Shown here one piece after another: positions 18,404-28,569 of a DNA stretch of 64,000 nucleotides. The stretch comes from Chrysophaeum taylorii. Lineage: Eukaryota > Sar > Pelagophyceae > Pelagomonadales > Pelagomonadaceae. A program made the position numbers and the translations under genes. The notes beneath the pieces were generated by a model, which saw only the letters and a program-made list of their open reading frames with translations, was not told where the DNA came from and did no database searches. The stretch is taken from contig JAQMWT010000078.1 of assembly GCA_029834535.1 (NCBI GenBank), forward strand, positions 62,001-126,000, read 5' to 3'. Numbering within the stretch: position 1 is the stretch's first letter; every line of letters begins with the position of its first letter.

Positions 18404-19801
18404 TTAGTCGAGGACCGAAAAGTCGGCAGGATCACGTCGGGGGAGGAAGAGGGGTCGTGCGACGACGTAGTCGTTCGAAAGCGGGCCCCAGAAGCGGGAG
18501 TCGACGGAGACGTCCGCACAATCGCCGACGACAAAGACGGAGCCAGCGGGCACGATGAGCGGGAAGTTCGGGACGCGGGCGTCGTCCCGGGATCTGAGTT
18601 TGGTGAGGAGGTCGCGGGCTTGGAGATCGTGGCAGATAGGGACCTGGTTGTCGGGTCTGGGTCTGCGCGAGTTGACGACGACCGCGAGGGATACGGGGTC
18701 GAGATCGACCTTGTCGCCCGGGAGCGCGACAACGCGTTTGACGTAGAGGTCTCGCTTGAGAAAAAGATCGCGGCCCGAGGGTTTTGGAGGGGAGAGCGCT
18801 CGGAGCGCTGGCGGCGGCGAAAAAAGCAGTACCTCGTTCCGTCGCGGCGGAATCCTCGAGGCCGAGAGCTTCTCGATCACGAGGACTTCGCCCGGGCGGA
18901 TCGCGGGCACCATCGAAAGCGTGGGTACGACGGCGATCGAGAAGACGGAGGCGGCCAGGAACGCGGAGAAGGCCAACGTTAAAATAGCGCCGAAAGCGGA
19001 CGTCGCCGCGAAGATTGCAGTGTAGGTCCTCGGTCTCAGCGCGAGACTGATACGCTGCTCGGGGATTTGGACGGGCCATACGCGCTCGAGGCGGCGAACG
19101 AGCGGATAGGCCGGCCGCACGTGCAGCGTCGAGCCCTCGACGCAATCGAAGACGTCGTCGCCCGCGCGCGTGATGCGCTCGATTTGATAATCGACGCCGC
19201 CGTAGCACCCGAGGGCGCCGAGATGCCTCCGTTCCGCGAGGTCGCGCCACACCGGCACGAACTGCGCGCCCACGTGGAGGCCTCCGCGGCGCGCGTCGAG
19301 CCACGTCCAATTCGACGACATCAACTTTCCCATTTTGTAGCCCTCTGTGATGTTCAGCCGCGCGCGGACGTTGCCGTTCGTGTCGACGAAACCCGCCTCC
19401 AGCAGCCTCGGGACCACCAAGTAACACCCGGCTTCGGTGACGCGCCCGAGCGACGGCTCGACCGTCTCGCCTTCCCCTACGAACTGCGCTCCCCCGCGAC
19501 CCTCGACGTCAATCTTCCGGCCCTCGAGAACCTTTTTCTGCCCAAGCAACGACACCACGAACGTCGCCGCAACGCGCTCCTGCGCGCGCCGTTCGACGAA
19601 GATCCCCGCTCGCCCGCGCTCCCCCGGACGCGACCGTCGTCCGTTTGGGTACAACCGTACGCACCACTCCTCCCCCTCGCACTCCCCGACAACGCACTCG
19701 CCGGTTTTGTAGTCGGCGACCCGTACTACGTTGCGGAACACCACGCTCAGCTCCCTCGTCCGCGGCACGAGCGCGCACACGCTCGGCACCCACCAAAGCA
19801 T
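18404..19801 (-). CDS. Type I signal peptidase with N-terminal MATH-like domain
   Basis: 465 residues. The C-terminal third is a type I signal peptidase (S26): box B 'VVPTLSMVPAIRPGE' with nucleophile Ser296, 'LYVKRVVALPGDKVDL' with general-base Lys355, and box E 'VVGDCADVSVDSRFWGPLS'. A hydrophobic anchor 'AAFTSAFGAILTLAFSAFL'-like segment precedes it. This most resembles plastid/thylakoid processing peptidases. Residues about 20-165 contain 'EWCVRLYPNG', alternating beta strands and 'GFVDTNGNVRARLNI', which read as a MATH (TRAF-C-like) fold. That is an unexpected partner for a signal peptidase. The start MLWWVPSVCALV looks like a short signal sequence. The peptidase assignment is firm, the MATH domain is moderate, and the compartment is inferred. 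Confidence 0.82.
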   Translation of the reverse strand: MLWWVPSVCALVPRTRELSVVFRNVVRVADYKTGECVVGECEGEEWCVRLYPNGRRSRPGERGRAGIFVERRAQERVAATFVVSLLGQKKVLEGRKIDVEGRGGAQFVGEGETVEPSLGRVTEAGCYLVVPRLLEAGFVDTNGNVRARLNITEGYKMGKLMSSNWTWLDARRGGLHVGAQFVPVWRDLAERRHLGALGCYGGVDYQIERITRAGDDVFDCVEGSTLHVRPAYPLVRRLERVWPVQIPEQRISLALRPRTYTAIFAATSAFGAILTLAFSAFLAASVFSIAVVPTLSMVPAIRPGEVLVIEKLSASRIPPRRNEVLLFSPPPALRALSPPKPSGRDLFLKRDLYVKRVVALPGDKVDLDPVSLAVVVNSRRPRPDNQVPICHDLQARDLLTKLRSRDDARVPNFPLIVPAGSVFVVGDCADVSVDSRFWGPLSNDYVVARPLFLPRRDPADFSVLD

Positions 19802-19929
19802 CGATTTTTTTCTGGTGTTTGTCTAGTCCCGTTTCAAACCCTGGTTGTACAAGGCACCTCTTAACTTATTATTACCCTTCAAAAAACGGCGACTTTTTTA
19901 ATGATATTGACTAACCCTAGTGGTCACGA

Positions 19930-20377
19930 TCACCCCCTCTCTCCTTTCAGCTCGGATCCGTCGTGATTCTGCTTGGACTGGTGCGGTCGAGCGAACTGCA
20001 AGCTACTAGAGCAGCGGCGAGGCCCAGTGGGAGCTCCGAGTGAAACCGCCGCGGCCGCGCGCGCCTTCTTAGCTGGCGAACCGGCACTGGGGACCGCCTC
20101 GGCCTCTTTCGTTTTTTTCTGCTCGCGACCGGCAGCGTTGGCCTTGAGCTCACGTGTGAGGCGATGCTTGTTGACGAACAGGACGGCTTCCGCGAAAGTG
20201 TCGTAGACACCCACCTTGACGACGATCTCGGTCCTTCCTCGCTCCAGCCCTCGCTCCAGCCCTCGCTCGTGGCAGTCAAAGCACACGAAGTACTTCCCCG
20301 CGAGCTTTTGCGACTTCGAGTACTGCCCCACTCCCTGCCGGGAGTGGGTGGAACGAATCCTCTCGTAACCACTAGGG
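19930..20377 (-). other. Possible gene fragment, unknown
   Basis: A minus-strand frame has coding-like composition: 'LAGKYFVCFDCHERGLERGL', then 'TEIVVKVGVYDTFAEAVLFV' and a Lys/Ala-rich tail. It has no upstream ATG; the only starts are non-standard ones inside a dispersed repeat. It ends near transposon debris. It is probably a truncated or captured gene piece. I do not recognise the family. Confidence 0.3.
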
Positions 20378-20446
20378 TTTAGGAGTAAACTCAAAGGTTG
20401 GCGACGGTGCGCTGATCACAGTAGCTTTAATTGGCGGGGCGCTGAT
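20378..20446 (+). repeat. Dispersed 'GAGTAAACTCAAA' repeat, copy 2
   Basis: The stretch starts GGGTTTAGGAGTAAACTC, continues AAAGGTTGGCG and ends near TTAATTGGCGGGGCG. The 'CCACTAGGGTTTAGGAG' just before it shares its first half with the sequence upstream of the gene at 55698. Related 'CCTAAACCCTCATCT' stretches follow at about 20465-20500 and 20820-20835. Confidence 0.5.
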
Positions 20447-20534
20447 GACTTTTTTTTCCAACCAACTAACCCTCATCTACTCTTAAACCCTCATCTGAGC
20501 AGCCCCCCTTCGGCGCCCGCTCTGCCTTTCACCT

Positions 20535-20830
20535 TTGAGTCACGTCGCCCGCATGCCCTTCTCCCGACTCCCTCGCAATTTGCTCTCGTCTTGGGCCCGC
20601 ACCAAGCGCCCACCGGGGGCTCCGCAGATGACGTACGGGAGGACCTTGGCGAGCCTCGCACAAGACCGCGCGCAGTGGCGGTCCGCCATCAACGCCTTTT
20701 CATCCCTCGCCTCTGTGCCCCAACTGTGTGGTTTTACTCTGTGATCCTGGACCGGCTCCTGCCGGCCCAGCCTGGCTCCCAATCTCGGGAGAGGTCCGAA
20801 GTTAGTTTTAGCTAGTTTACTCCTAAACCC
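20535..20830 (+). mobile_element. Non-LTR retrotransposon 3' end (RT C-terminus) remnant
   Basis: The frame 20535-20744 reads 'SRLPRNLLSSWARTKRPPGA', 'PQMTYGRTL' and 'LAQDRAQWRSAINAF'. This is the basic tail of LINE reverse-transcriptase proteins ('P.gaPqMTyGRtL... LA.DR..W'). Downstream, GGCTCCTGCCGGCCCAGCC...GGGAGAGGTCCGAAGTTAG ends in TTAGTTTTAGCTAG. The same 3' terminal sequence occurs inverted at 49733-49805, where it ends in a (TTAG)n tail. Both look like 5'-truncated insertions sharing one LINE family. Confidence 0.6.
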
Positions 20831-20838
20831 TCATCTTC

Positions 20839-21063
20839 GAGTCCATTGATGCTCCCAACCTGCCCGTCGCTCGCCTCATGCGCTACTCGCGGAAGGCGCG
20901 CGAGTACAAGCTCGCGTTCGCCAGCGAAAACCAAGGTGGCGCCGAAATGGACAACACCGCCATCGAGGCCGCCAAGCAGACCCAGAAACTCCGCGAGGAA
21001 CACCACACGCATCGGTCTATCCCGCAAAGTGAGCTTACTCGGCTCGACGAGCCGGAAACATGA
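20839..21063 (+). other. Short coding-like fragment, unknown
   Basis: An open frame reads 'FESIDAPNLPVARLMRYSRK', 'AREYKLAFASENQGGAEMDN', then a Lys/Glu-rich end and a stop. It follows directly on the retrotransposon tail and has no good start. It may be the last exon of a decayed gene or part of another element. Confidence 0.25.
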
Positions 21064-21422
21064 CCATATCACGACTTTAATACACACATCTGCCGCGTTT
21101 TATCATACGACTTTCTCGAGGGTGATCGGGAGGGCACGTTGGGGCTGTCCCGCGCACGCGAATTCGCTTCGAAATCGGATGGTATGGAGGAGTTGTGTCT
21201 ACGATAAACCTCCCGAAGTCGCAAAATCGCCGCCCCGGACGGAAAACACGATATCAGCACGTTCCCGGGTCCGCCGAGCCCCAACCCCTTCCGAAGACTC
21301 TGTCGGCCGCTTGTCCGGCCAGGTCCGGGGGGGTTTGGCGTTTAGCGCGAACTGAAATGGGTTTTATGCTCACACCCGCTTGTAATGCTGTTGCTGCTGC
21401 TGGTGGTGCAACATCATCATCA

Positions 21423-24400
21423 TCATGAGTTTTCGATGACCGTCGCGAGCAGCTCGGCCACAGTTTCCAATTCGCCAAGCGTACCGTCGTCGCACGAGAT
21501 CGCGGCGACTCGTCGTTGCATCGAGCGCATCATGGCCGTCGCAAGCCTCGCTCTCGTGCCATCGGTGACGGAGCGGCGAAGCCAACGATGAAAGGCGCGA
21601 GCGAGCGTCCACCGCGCCGTGCACACGAGACCGCGTTCGACGGCTTTGGTACGCGCATTGTCGCGTCTGTCGTTGGCCTCGATCTGTGTCGCGGAGATGG
21701 CCTCCTCTCCCTGGTCTGAGCTGACCACGAGCTGGAGGCCGGCTGGGTCCAAGCTCCTTCGCGGATATTCTTCTTTTTTTTCACAATCGAGTTGCCCTTT
21801 GAGATCCGCAATGGTCGCCTCCATGCTCTGAATCTGCAGGCTCTGGGCTATGTTTTGCGCGCGAAACTCGAACGACCGTCTCGCGTCTTTGGAATACGAG
21901 TCGCGCGCGGCGGTCACCTCGGCAAGGAGCTTCCGGTGCTCGTCGACGTCGCAGACGAGCTCGTCCCGCTCGGCAATGGTCTCGGCGAGGCGTGCTTGGA
22001 GGGTATCCTCAGCGGCGTGGTTGGCCACGAGCGCGTCGCGCTCGACAGTTACCTCTGCGAGGCGCTTTTGTACGTCGTCCACGTCCTGAATGAGGGTGCT
22101 GGTAACCTCGGTGAGTTGTGCCCGCACGTCGTACATGTCCCTCGCGAGCGCGTCGCGCTCGGCAGTCGTCTCCTTAAACCGCACTCGAAGGTCGTCCATC
22201 GCGTCAAGTTTCGCTCGTAGATCTTCCCTGTTCTGCGCGAGCGCGTCGCGCTCAGCAGTAGTCTCCGTCAGCCGCGCTCGCAGGTCGTCCATCGCGTCGA
22301 GTTGTGCTCGTAGGTCTTCCCTATTCTGGGCGAGCGCGTCACGCTCGGCAGTTGTCTCCGTCACCCGCACTCGAAGGTCATCCATCGCGTCGAGTCGTGC
22401 GCGTAGGTCTTCCCTGTTCTGCGCGAGCGCGTCGCGCTCGGCAGTGGTCTCCGTTAGACGCACTCGAAGGTCATCCATCGCGTGGAGTTTAGCTCGTAGG
22501 TCTTCCCTGCTCTGTGCGAACGCGTCGCGCTCGGCAGTTGTCTCCGTCAGCCGCACTCGAAGGTCGTCCATCGCGTCGAGTTGTGCTCGCAGGTCTTCCC
22601 TGTTCTGCGCGAGCGCGTCGCGCTCGGCAGTTGTCTCCGTCAGCCGCACTCGAAGGTCGTCCATCGCGTCGAGTTGTGCCCGCAGGTCCTTCCTGTTCTG
22701 CACAAGCGCATCGCGCTCGGCAGTCGTCTCCTTAAACCGCACTCGAAGGTCATCCATCGCGTGGAGTTGTGCTCGTAGGTCTTCCCTGTTCTGAGCGAGC
22801 GCGTCGCGCTCAGCAGTAGTCTCCGTCAGCCGCACTCGAAGGTTGTCCATCGCGTCGAGATGTGTTCGTAGATCTTCCTTGTTCTGCGCGAGCACGTCAC
22901 GCTCGGCAGTCGTCTCCTCGAGCCGCACTCGAAGGTTGTCCATCGCGTCGAGCTGTGCCCGTGCGTCGTACAAGTCCCGCGCGAGCACGTCACGCTCGGC
23001 AGTCGTCTCCTCGAGCCGCACTCGAAGGTTGTCCATCGCGTCAAGCTGTGCCCGTGCGTCGTACATGTCCCGCGCGAGCGCGTCACGCTCGGCAGTCGTC
23101 TCCTCGAGCCGCGCTCGCAGGTCGTCCATCGCGTCAAGTTGTGCTCGTAGGTCTTCCCTGTTCTGCGCGAGCGCGTCGCGTTCGGCAGTTGTCTCCGTCA
23201 GCCGTATTCGAAGGTCGTCCACCGCGTCGAGTTGCGCTCGTAGGTCCTTCCTGTTCTGCGCGAGCGCGTCGCGCTCGAGAGTGATCTCGGCTAGTTGCGC
23301 TCGAAGGTTGGCTATCGCGTCGAGTTGCGCTCGTAGGTCTCCATGTCTGCGCGAGCCGTCGCGCTCGCAGTTGTCTCGAGCACTCGTCGTCCAGGTCCCC
23401 GCAGGTTCCTGTTCTGCGCGTCGCGCTCGGCAGTCGTCGCCTCGAAGGTCATCCATCGCGCTCGTAGGTCTTCCCTGTTCTGAGCGAGCGCGTCGCGCTC
23501 AGCGTAGTCTCCGTCAGCCGCACTCGAAGGTTGTCCATCGCGTCGATGTGTTCGTAGATCGTTCTGCTCACGCTCGGCAGTCGTCGAGCCGCACTCGAAG
23601 GTTGTCCATCGCGTCGAGCTGTGCCCGTGCGTCGACAAGAGCACGTCACGCTCGGCAGTCGTCTCCTCGAGCCGCACTCGAAGGTTGTCCATCGCGTCAA
23701 GCTGTGCCCGTGCGTCGTACATGTCCCGCGCGAGCGCGTCACGCTCGGCAGTCGTCTCCTCGAGCCGCGCTCGCAGGTCGTCCATCGCGTCAAGTTGTGC
23801 TCGTAGGTCTTCCCTGTTCTGCGCGAGCGCGTCGCGTTCGGCAGTTGTCTCCGTCAGCCGTATTCGAAGGTCGTCCACCGCGTCGAGTTGCGCTCGTAGG
23901 TCCTTCCTGTTCTGCGCGAGCGCGTCGCGCTCGAGAGTGATCTCGGCTAGTTGCGCTCGAAGGTTGGCTATCGCGTCGAGTTGCGCTCGTAAGGCCTCCA
24001 TGTCCCGCGTGAGAACGCCGCATCTCGCAGTTGTCTCGAGCACTTGCGCTCGTAGGTCATTCCCGTTCTGGGCGAGAGCGTCGCGCTCAGCAGAGGTCTC
24101 GGCCAGCCGGCCTCGCAGGTCGTCCGCAGCGTCTAATCGCGCTCGTAGGTCCTCCACGTCCTCGGCAAGCGAGTTGCGCTCGGCCACAGTCTCCGTCAGT
24201 CGTGCTCGCAGATTATCCATGTCGCGCGCGTGGGTGTCGTTGACCTCGGCGAGGTGTGTTTGCATGTCGCTCATACACTTGGTCAACGCGTCGCGGTGGG
24301 CCGCGAGGTCGGCGATTTGGCCGACGCGGTCGTCGACGGCTTTGGCAAATGCGTCGCGCTCGGCGGTGATCACGGCCAACGACGATCGCACCGCATCAAG

Positions 24401-25981
24401 GTCCCGTGCACGGTCGTCCCTTTCAGCCTTGGTCTCCGCGAGAGACGCTCGCAAGTCGCGAACGAGGTCGTCGCCGTCCGCGCCCAAGGATCTGAGGTCG
24501 CGAACGGTTTGGGTCAGTTTGTCGCGCTGCGTCGTCACGTCGGCGAGTTGCACCCGCAGATCTTCGAGCTCGTCGCGATCGTCCGCAAATGCGTCTCTTT
24601 CAGCCTTGGTTTCGGCCAACGACGACCGGAGGCCTCTCAATTCCCGCGCGAGGGCGTCGCGCGCTCTGGCCGTCTCGGCGAGGCGCGTCCGAAGGACCTC
24701 CATATCCTCGGCGTGCAGGCGCGAGGCCCTGTCGAGGCGGAGCTCGAGCGCCGCGCGCGTCTCCTCCGAGCTCGCCCGCACTCGTCGGGACTGGTCGCGG
24801 AGGTTGTCGATCCGGACCTCGTACCGCGCCTTTTCCTCGGTCCACGCGCGCCGGTCCGCCTCGTAATCGCGCGATAGAGCGTCCAGCAGGTGCTCGACTC
24901 GCTGTCGCAGCCGCGCCGCCTCGAGCTCGACGCCCGAAAGGTCCTCCCCCAAGACCCTACTCGGGTCGTCTTTGCCGTTGACGACGGGCGCCAGCGTGTC
25001 GCGCGTGTGGCGGAGGTAGGTCTCGCAGGTCGCGAGCTTGGCGAGGGCCGCGTCGCGCTCGTCTACCGCTACCTTGGCGAGGGCTTCGTTGCGCTCTCTG
25101 TCGACCGCCTGGTCGCGCCTTTCATCGAGGTCGGAGAGGGCCGCGTCGCGCTCGGAGACGAGCTGGGCAATCCGTTTCTCCAGAGCGGTAACGGTCGCCT
25201 CGCGGTTCTCCAGCAACGCGCGCGCCGCGTCGCGCTCGTTCGCGACTCGGGCCTCGCGGCCGTCGTCGTAGCAAGCGAGCTCCCTCGCGCGGCTCGCGGC
25301 CTCCTGCGCCTCCAATCGCGCCTTGGTCTCGCGCGCGAGCCGCTCGTACAGGGTGTCGGCCGTGGCTCCTTTTTCGTCGCTGTCTAGCCTCAACGCGCGC
25401 ACCTGCGCCCGGAGCGCGCTCACCTCTTCCTCGAGCTCGCGCCTGGCCTCTTCGAGTCCCCTCGCGCGGCACGCGGTGCTGTCGGCCCTCGCTTTGTGCT
25501 CGGCCGCCTCCGAGGCGGCCGCCCCCAGCGCTTCCGAGGCCCTCTTTAACTCCAGCCGCAACCGGCCGTGCTCGTCGCGCACGGCCGCGAGTTGCCCGCC
25601 GAGCCGCTCGTGGTCGTCACTCCTCGCCCTCAGCTCGCGCCTGAGCGCCTCGGTGGCCACCGCGCGGCGCCATCGCTCGAAGGCCCTGCCGCGCACCCAC
25701 GTCTCGATTGCCGTGCGCGAGGCCGCCGCCCGATCCCTGGCCTTGTGCCTTTCCACCGCGAGCCGCGCGACCAGCCGCTGCAGCCTCACCTGGCGCGACT
25801 GTAGGTACTCGACCAACGAGGAAGAAGACTCGGGCCGGCGGTACTCGACGATATCCGACGAGTATCTCGCGTAGCCGCCGTCGTCGTCGTCGTCGTCGTC
25901 GAGCAGCCGCAGCTGGTGGACGCGGTCGAGGAGGAGATCGTTGACCTCGCGCACCTCGCGCAGCTCCTCGGCAAAACTCAT
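21423..25981 (-). CDS. Large repetitive coiled-coil protein, frame damaged at 23.33-23.64 kb
   Basis: From ATG 25981 (MSFAEELREVREVNDLLLDR) a frame runs to 23312. A second frame of the same protein type runs from about 23456 to the stop at 21423; together they cover roughly 1,500 codons. The N-terminal third is a non-repetitive Arg/Glu/Ala coiled coil. From about 24 kb downward it becomes tandem copies of a 31-residue unit of type 'LRVRLTETTAERDALAQNRE' + 'DLRAQLDAMDD' (93 bp), with about 15 copies. The C-terminus includes 'ARWTLARAFHRWLRRSVTDG', an IQ-like or amphipathic helix. Between 23336 and 23640 repeat units have many small deletions and the frame shifts, which looks like either a mis-assembled repeat or a decayed copy. 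The function is probably structural (basal body, Golgi or cytoskeletal scaffold), inferred only from shape. Confidence 0.65.
22100..23335 (-). repeat. 93-bp tandem coding repeat (31-residue coiled-coil unit)
   Basis: Units are bounded by CGCACTCGAAGGTCGTCCAT on the plus strand and recur about every 93 bp, with synonymous and conservative variation (GCGAGCGCGTCGCGCTCGGC in each). The 31-residue period is not a multiple of seven, so each unit must contain a skip in the heptad. Confidence 0.75.
22985..23991 (-). repeat. Direct 351-bp duplication, offset 656 bp, with degraded spacer
   Basis: As read, 22985-23335 and 23641-23991 appear identical. The intervening 23336-23640 matches neighbouring units but with many 1-12 nt gaps. 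Confidence 0.7.
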
Positions 25982-26050
25982 CTCAACGGTCAGGGGTGTT
26001 TGTTGGTTGGTGACTACAATTACAACGGGGGGGGCATTTTGGCTTCTTTA

Positions 26051-27070
26051 TTATTTTCGCCGGTCGATCGAGCGCTTGAGCTCGTCGAGCTCGCGGGCGA
26101 CACGGTCGTCGAGGTCCGACGGCGGCGGAGGGGGGGGGCGTGATGGTGATGGTTGGTAGGATGGCTGGCGCCAAGCAGCGGGGTCGTCGTAGTAGTTGGG
26201 ACCGACGTTGCCTACCTGGGCTCGCATGATGGCGTCCAGCTCCTTCCTCGCGATTTTCAGCTGGCGCTCGCAGGCCGTCTTCTTGGCCTGGAGGCCGGCT
26301 GTTTTCTCGACGGCGGCGAGCATCTCGTCGACGTCGCGCTTCGTGCGCACGGCGGCTTCGTTTGCCTTGGCCGACGCGAGCTTGGGCTCGATCTCGCTCT
26401 TGAGCATGTTCGAAAGCCGGTCGACGAGCTTGCGTTGGTCGGTCTCGGCACGGCGTCGCTCGGTTTCGGTCGCGAAGTCCCGCGGACCCGCGCCGTTCTG
26501 CTCCGTCGTCTGCTCGAGGATATCCAGAAGGTCGTCGACGACAGCGCGGGCCGACGCGCCCGGAGCCGTCGCAAATCCGCGCAACATGTCGCCGAAGATT
26601 GCCCCGAACGAGTCGCCGCCCGCGTCGTCGTATTCGGGTTGCCGCGGCGGCGCCCACTGGGGCCGCCCGGAAGGGGAGCTCCTCGGCGCGGCGCGAGACC
26701 TCGCCCGGCCCGTCGAGCCGCTCTGCCGCCATCCGCGCCGGACTTGCCATTTTCGAAGCGCGTCGGGGTCGCGCACGAGTTCGTAGGCATCCGAGATGCG
26801 CTTAAACTCTTGCTCGGCGTCCGGCGACTTGTTCACGTCGGGGTGGGTGCGCATCGCTGCCCTGCGATACGCTCGCCGGATCTCCGTCGCCGACGCGCCG
26901 GGAGACAGGCCGAGGTCCCCCCAGGGATCCTCGCCGGTGTAGTCGGTGGCCGCGAACAACAACACCGCGGCACGGGGGCTCGACGGCGCGTTCACCACGA
27001 CGAACGCGCTTGCTGTTGTCGTTGGGCCAACCACAACAACCATCATCAACCACATCATCATCATCATCAT
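26051..27070 (-). CDS. Plastid-targeted DnaJ (J-domain) protein
   Basis: 339 residues. The N-terminus is a Met-rich signal peptide running to 'GPTTTASAFVVVNAPSSPRA'. The ASA-F junction at residues 20-23 is the classic import motif of complex red plastids. A J domain spans about residues 47-110 with HPD at 76-78 ('RTHPDVNKSPDAEQEFKRIS'). There is no Cys-rich zinc region, so it is a type III/DnaJC-like co-chaperone that would stimulate a stromal Hsp70. The C-terminal half is a charged helical region followed by a Pro-rich linker and a short amphipathic end. The stop of the upstream same-strand methyltransferase gene is only 26 bp from this ATG. Confidence 0.85.
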   Translation of the reverse strand: MMMMMMWLMMVVVVGPTTTASAFVVVNAPSSPRAAVLLFAATDYTGEDPWGDLGLSPGASATEIRRAYRRAAMRTHPDVNKSPDAEQEFKRISDAYELVRDPDALRKWQVRRGWRQSGSTGRARSRAAPRSSPSGRPQWAPPRQPEYDDAGGDSFGAIFGDMLRGFATAPGASARAVVDDLLDILEQTTEQNGAGPRDFATETERRRAETDQRKLVDRLSNMLKSEIEPKLASAKANEAAVRTKRDVDEMLAAVEKTAGLQAKKTACERQLKIARKELDAIMRAQVGNVGPNYYDDPAAWRQPSYQPSPSRPPPPPPSDLDDRVARELDELKRSIDRRK

Positions 27071-27096
27071 CTCTGATGAGATCCGTTCTACTCTTC

Positions 27097-28440
27097 TTAC
27101 CTTGGGGGGGTGGTGGGCTGCTTGTTCTTTTTTTCAAAGGTGACGACGGACTCGATGTGTCTGGTCTGAGGAAACAAGTCAAAAGGGACAGCTCGGGCAA
27201 TGGTGTAGCCTCCTCCTTCGAGAAGAAAAGCCGCGTCGCGGGCCTGGGTCGCCGGGTCGCAGGAGACGTAGACGATGCGGGCCGGGGCGTAGGCAAGGAG
27301 CTGGTCGATAAACTCCTTGGAGGCGCCCCGGCGGGGGGGGTCGAGGATGACGGCAGTCTCCTCCGGCGGGAGGTCGTCCCTTACACCTCGAAACAAGTCC
27401 TCGGCCTTCCCCGCCTCGAAGCGGACGTTGCGGACGTCGTTGGCTCTGGCGTTGGCGGTCGCGGAAGCCACGTTGGTCTCGGAGATCTCGAGGCCGACAA
27501 CCTCGTGAAAGTGGGCCGCGGCACAGAGCGCGAAGAGGCCGCCCCCACAATAACAGTCGGCGAGGTAGCGCATCCCCTCGGCCCTCGCCTCCGAAACGAC
27601 GTGATCGACCAAAAGCGGAAGCGCGTCGGGATTGTTCTGCCAGAAGTCGCCCGCCTTGAACTCGAAGGCGAGGCCGGCGACCCGTTCCGCGACGACGTCG
27701 TGGTGGTCGGTCGCAACGTCGCCCTCGTGATCGCGCAGCAAGAGGGTCGCGCCCCGAGGCTTGCGCGGGCGACGGCTTCGAGGCGGTTCCGCCAGTTTCC
27801 TAACGGCCTCGCGGACCCGTTCGCGCGCCTCGTCCCGGAGCGAGGGGAGCCGCGCATTGATGGCGTCGGTCGCGATCTCGCACCGCGGGACATCCACAAC
27901 TTTCCGGAAACAGTTGTTAAAGCCGATAGGACCGACGTCTTCGCCCCTAGGGGTATCGTAGTGGGGCGTCAGTTTGGAACGGTACCCGTAGGCACGATCC
28001 CCTCCCCGCACAGCCTCGACGAAATCGTTGTCGTTTTCTCCTTGGGCCCCCGCGAGTCGCCGCAGCGCGTCCTCGACGTGTCGACGCTTCCACGCGCGTT
28101 GCTCGGACAAGGATACGTGCTGGTACTGGCAGCCGCCGCAGTCCCCGAACAGAGCGCACTGCGGTTCCACCCTCTCCGGGGACGCGCGGAGGATCTCGAC
28201 GAGGTCCGCGTTCGCGTGCTGTTTGTGGGTGCGCCAAACCCGGCACCGCACGCGTTCGCCGGGCGCCGTGTAGGGCACCATCACCACCACGCCCTCCTCC
28301 CCGTGCCTCGCGACGCCCTCGCCGAGATTCGTCAACCTTTCGACCTCGACCTCGATGACCTGGCCGACCTCGACGAAGAGCCGGCGGCAGCTCCGCCTCG
28401 TCGCCAGTAGGGAGGAGGACATCATCGCAAACCACAACAT
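27097..28440 (-). CDS. RNA m5U methyltransferase (TrmA/RumA family) with Fe-S cluster motif
   Basis: 447 residues from ATG 28440 (upstream TTG rejected). Order: hydrophobic or presequence-like N-terminus; TRAM domain with 'ERLTNLGEGVARHGEEGVVV'; Cys cluster 'CALFGDCGGCQYQH', as in RumA-type 4Fe-4S enzymes; then the Rossmann methyltransferase core. The core has 'FWQNNPDALPLLVDHV', SAM-binding 'DCYCGGGLFAL', 'VILDPPRRGASKEFI' and catalytic Cys394 in 'YVSCDPATQARD'. Family members place m5U in tRNA (position 54) or 23S rRNA. The Fe-S cluster favours the rRNA type and the N-terminus suggests an organelle; both are inference. Confidence 0.87.
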   Translation of the reverse strand: MLWFAMMSSSLLATRRSCRRLFVEVGQVIEVEVERLTNLGEGVARHGEEGVVVMVPYTAPGERVRCRVWRTHKQHANADLVEILRASPERVEPQCALFGDCGGCQYQHVSLSEQRAWKRRHVEDALRRLAGAQGENDNDFVEAVRGGDRAYGYRSKLTPHYDTPRGEDVGPIGFNNCFRKVVDVPRCEIATDAINARLPSLRDEARERVREAVRKLAEPPRSRRPRKPRGATLLLRDHEGDVATDHHDVVAERVAGLAFEFKAGDFWQNNPDALPLLVDHVVSEARAEGMRYLADCYCGGGLFALCAAAHFHEVVGLEISETNVASATANARANDVRNVRFEAGKAEDLFRGVRDDLPPEETAVILDPPRRGASKEFIDQLLAYAPARIVYVSCDPATQARDAAFLLEGGGYTIARAVPFDLFPQTRHIESVVTFEKKNKQPTTPPR

Positions 28441-28569
28441 TGTTGGCGATAATAATAATAACCCCAAGGGAATTCTCAAACAAAACCCTGGATGGATGCA
28501 CGGATGGAGGATAACGACCCTAATCAGAAACCCTCGGTGGTCGGGGATGACTCACAGTGCTAAATCGCG

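Noticed and set aside
22090-25874. Long plus-strand frames over the coiled-coil array
   Set aside because: Mirror images of the tandem repeat with Ala/Ser/Arg bias and no independent motif.
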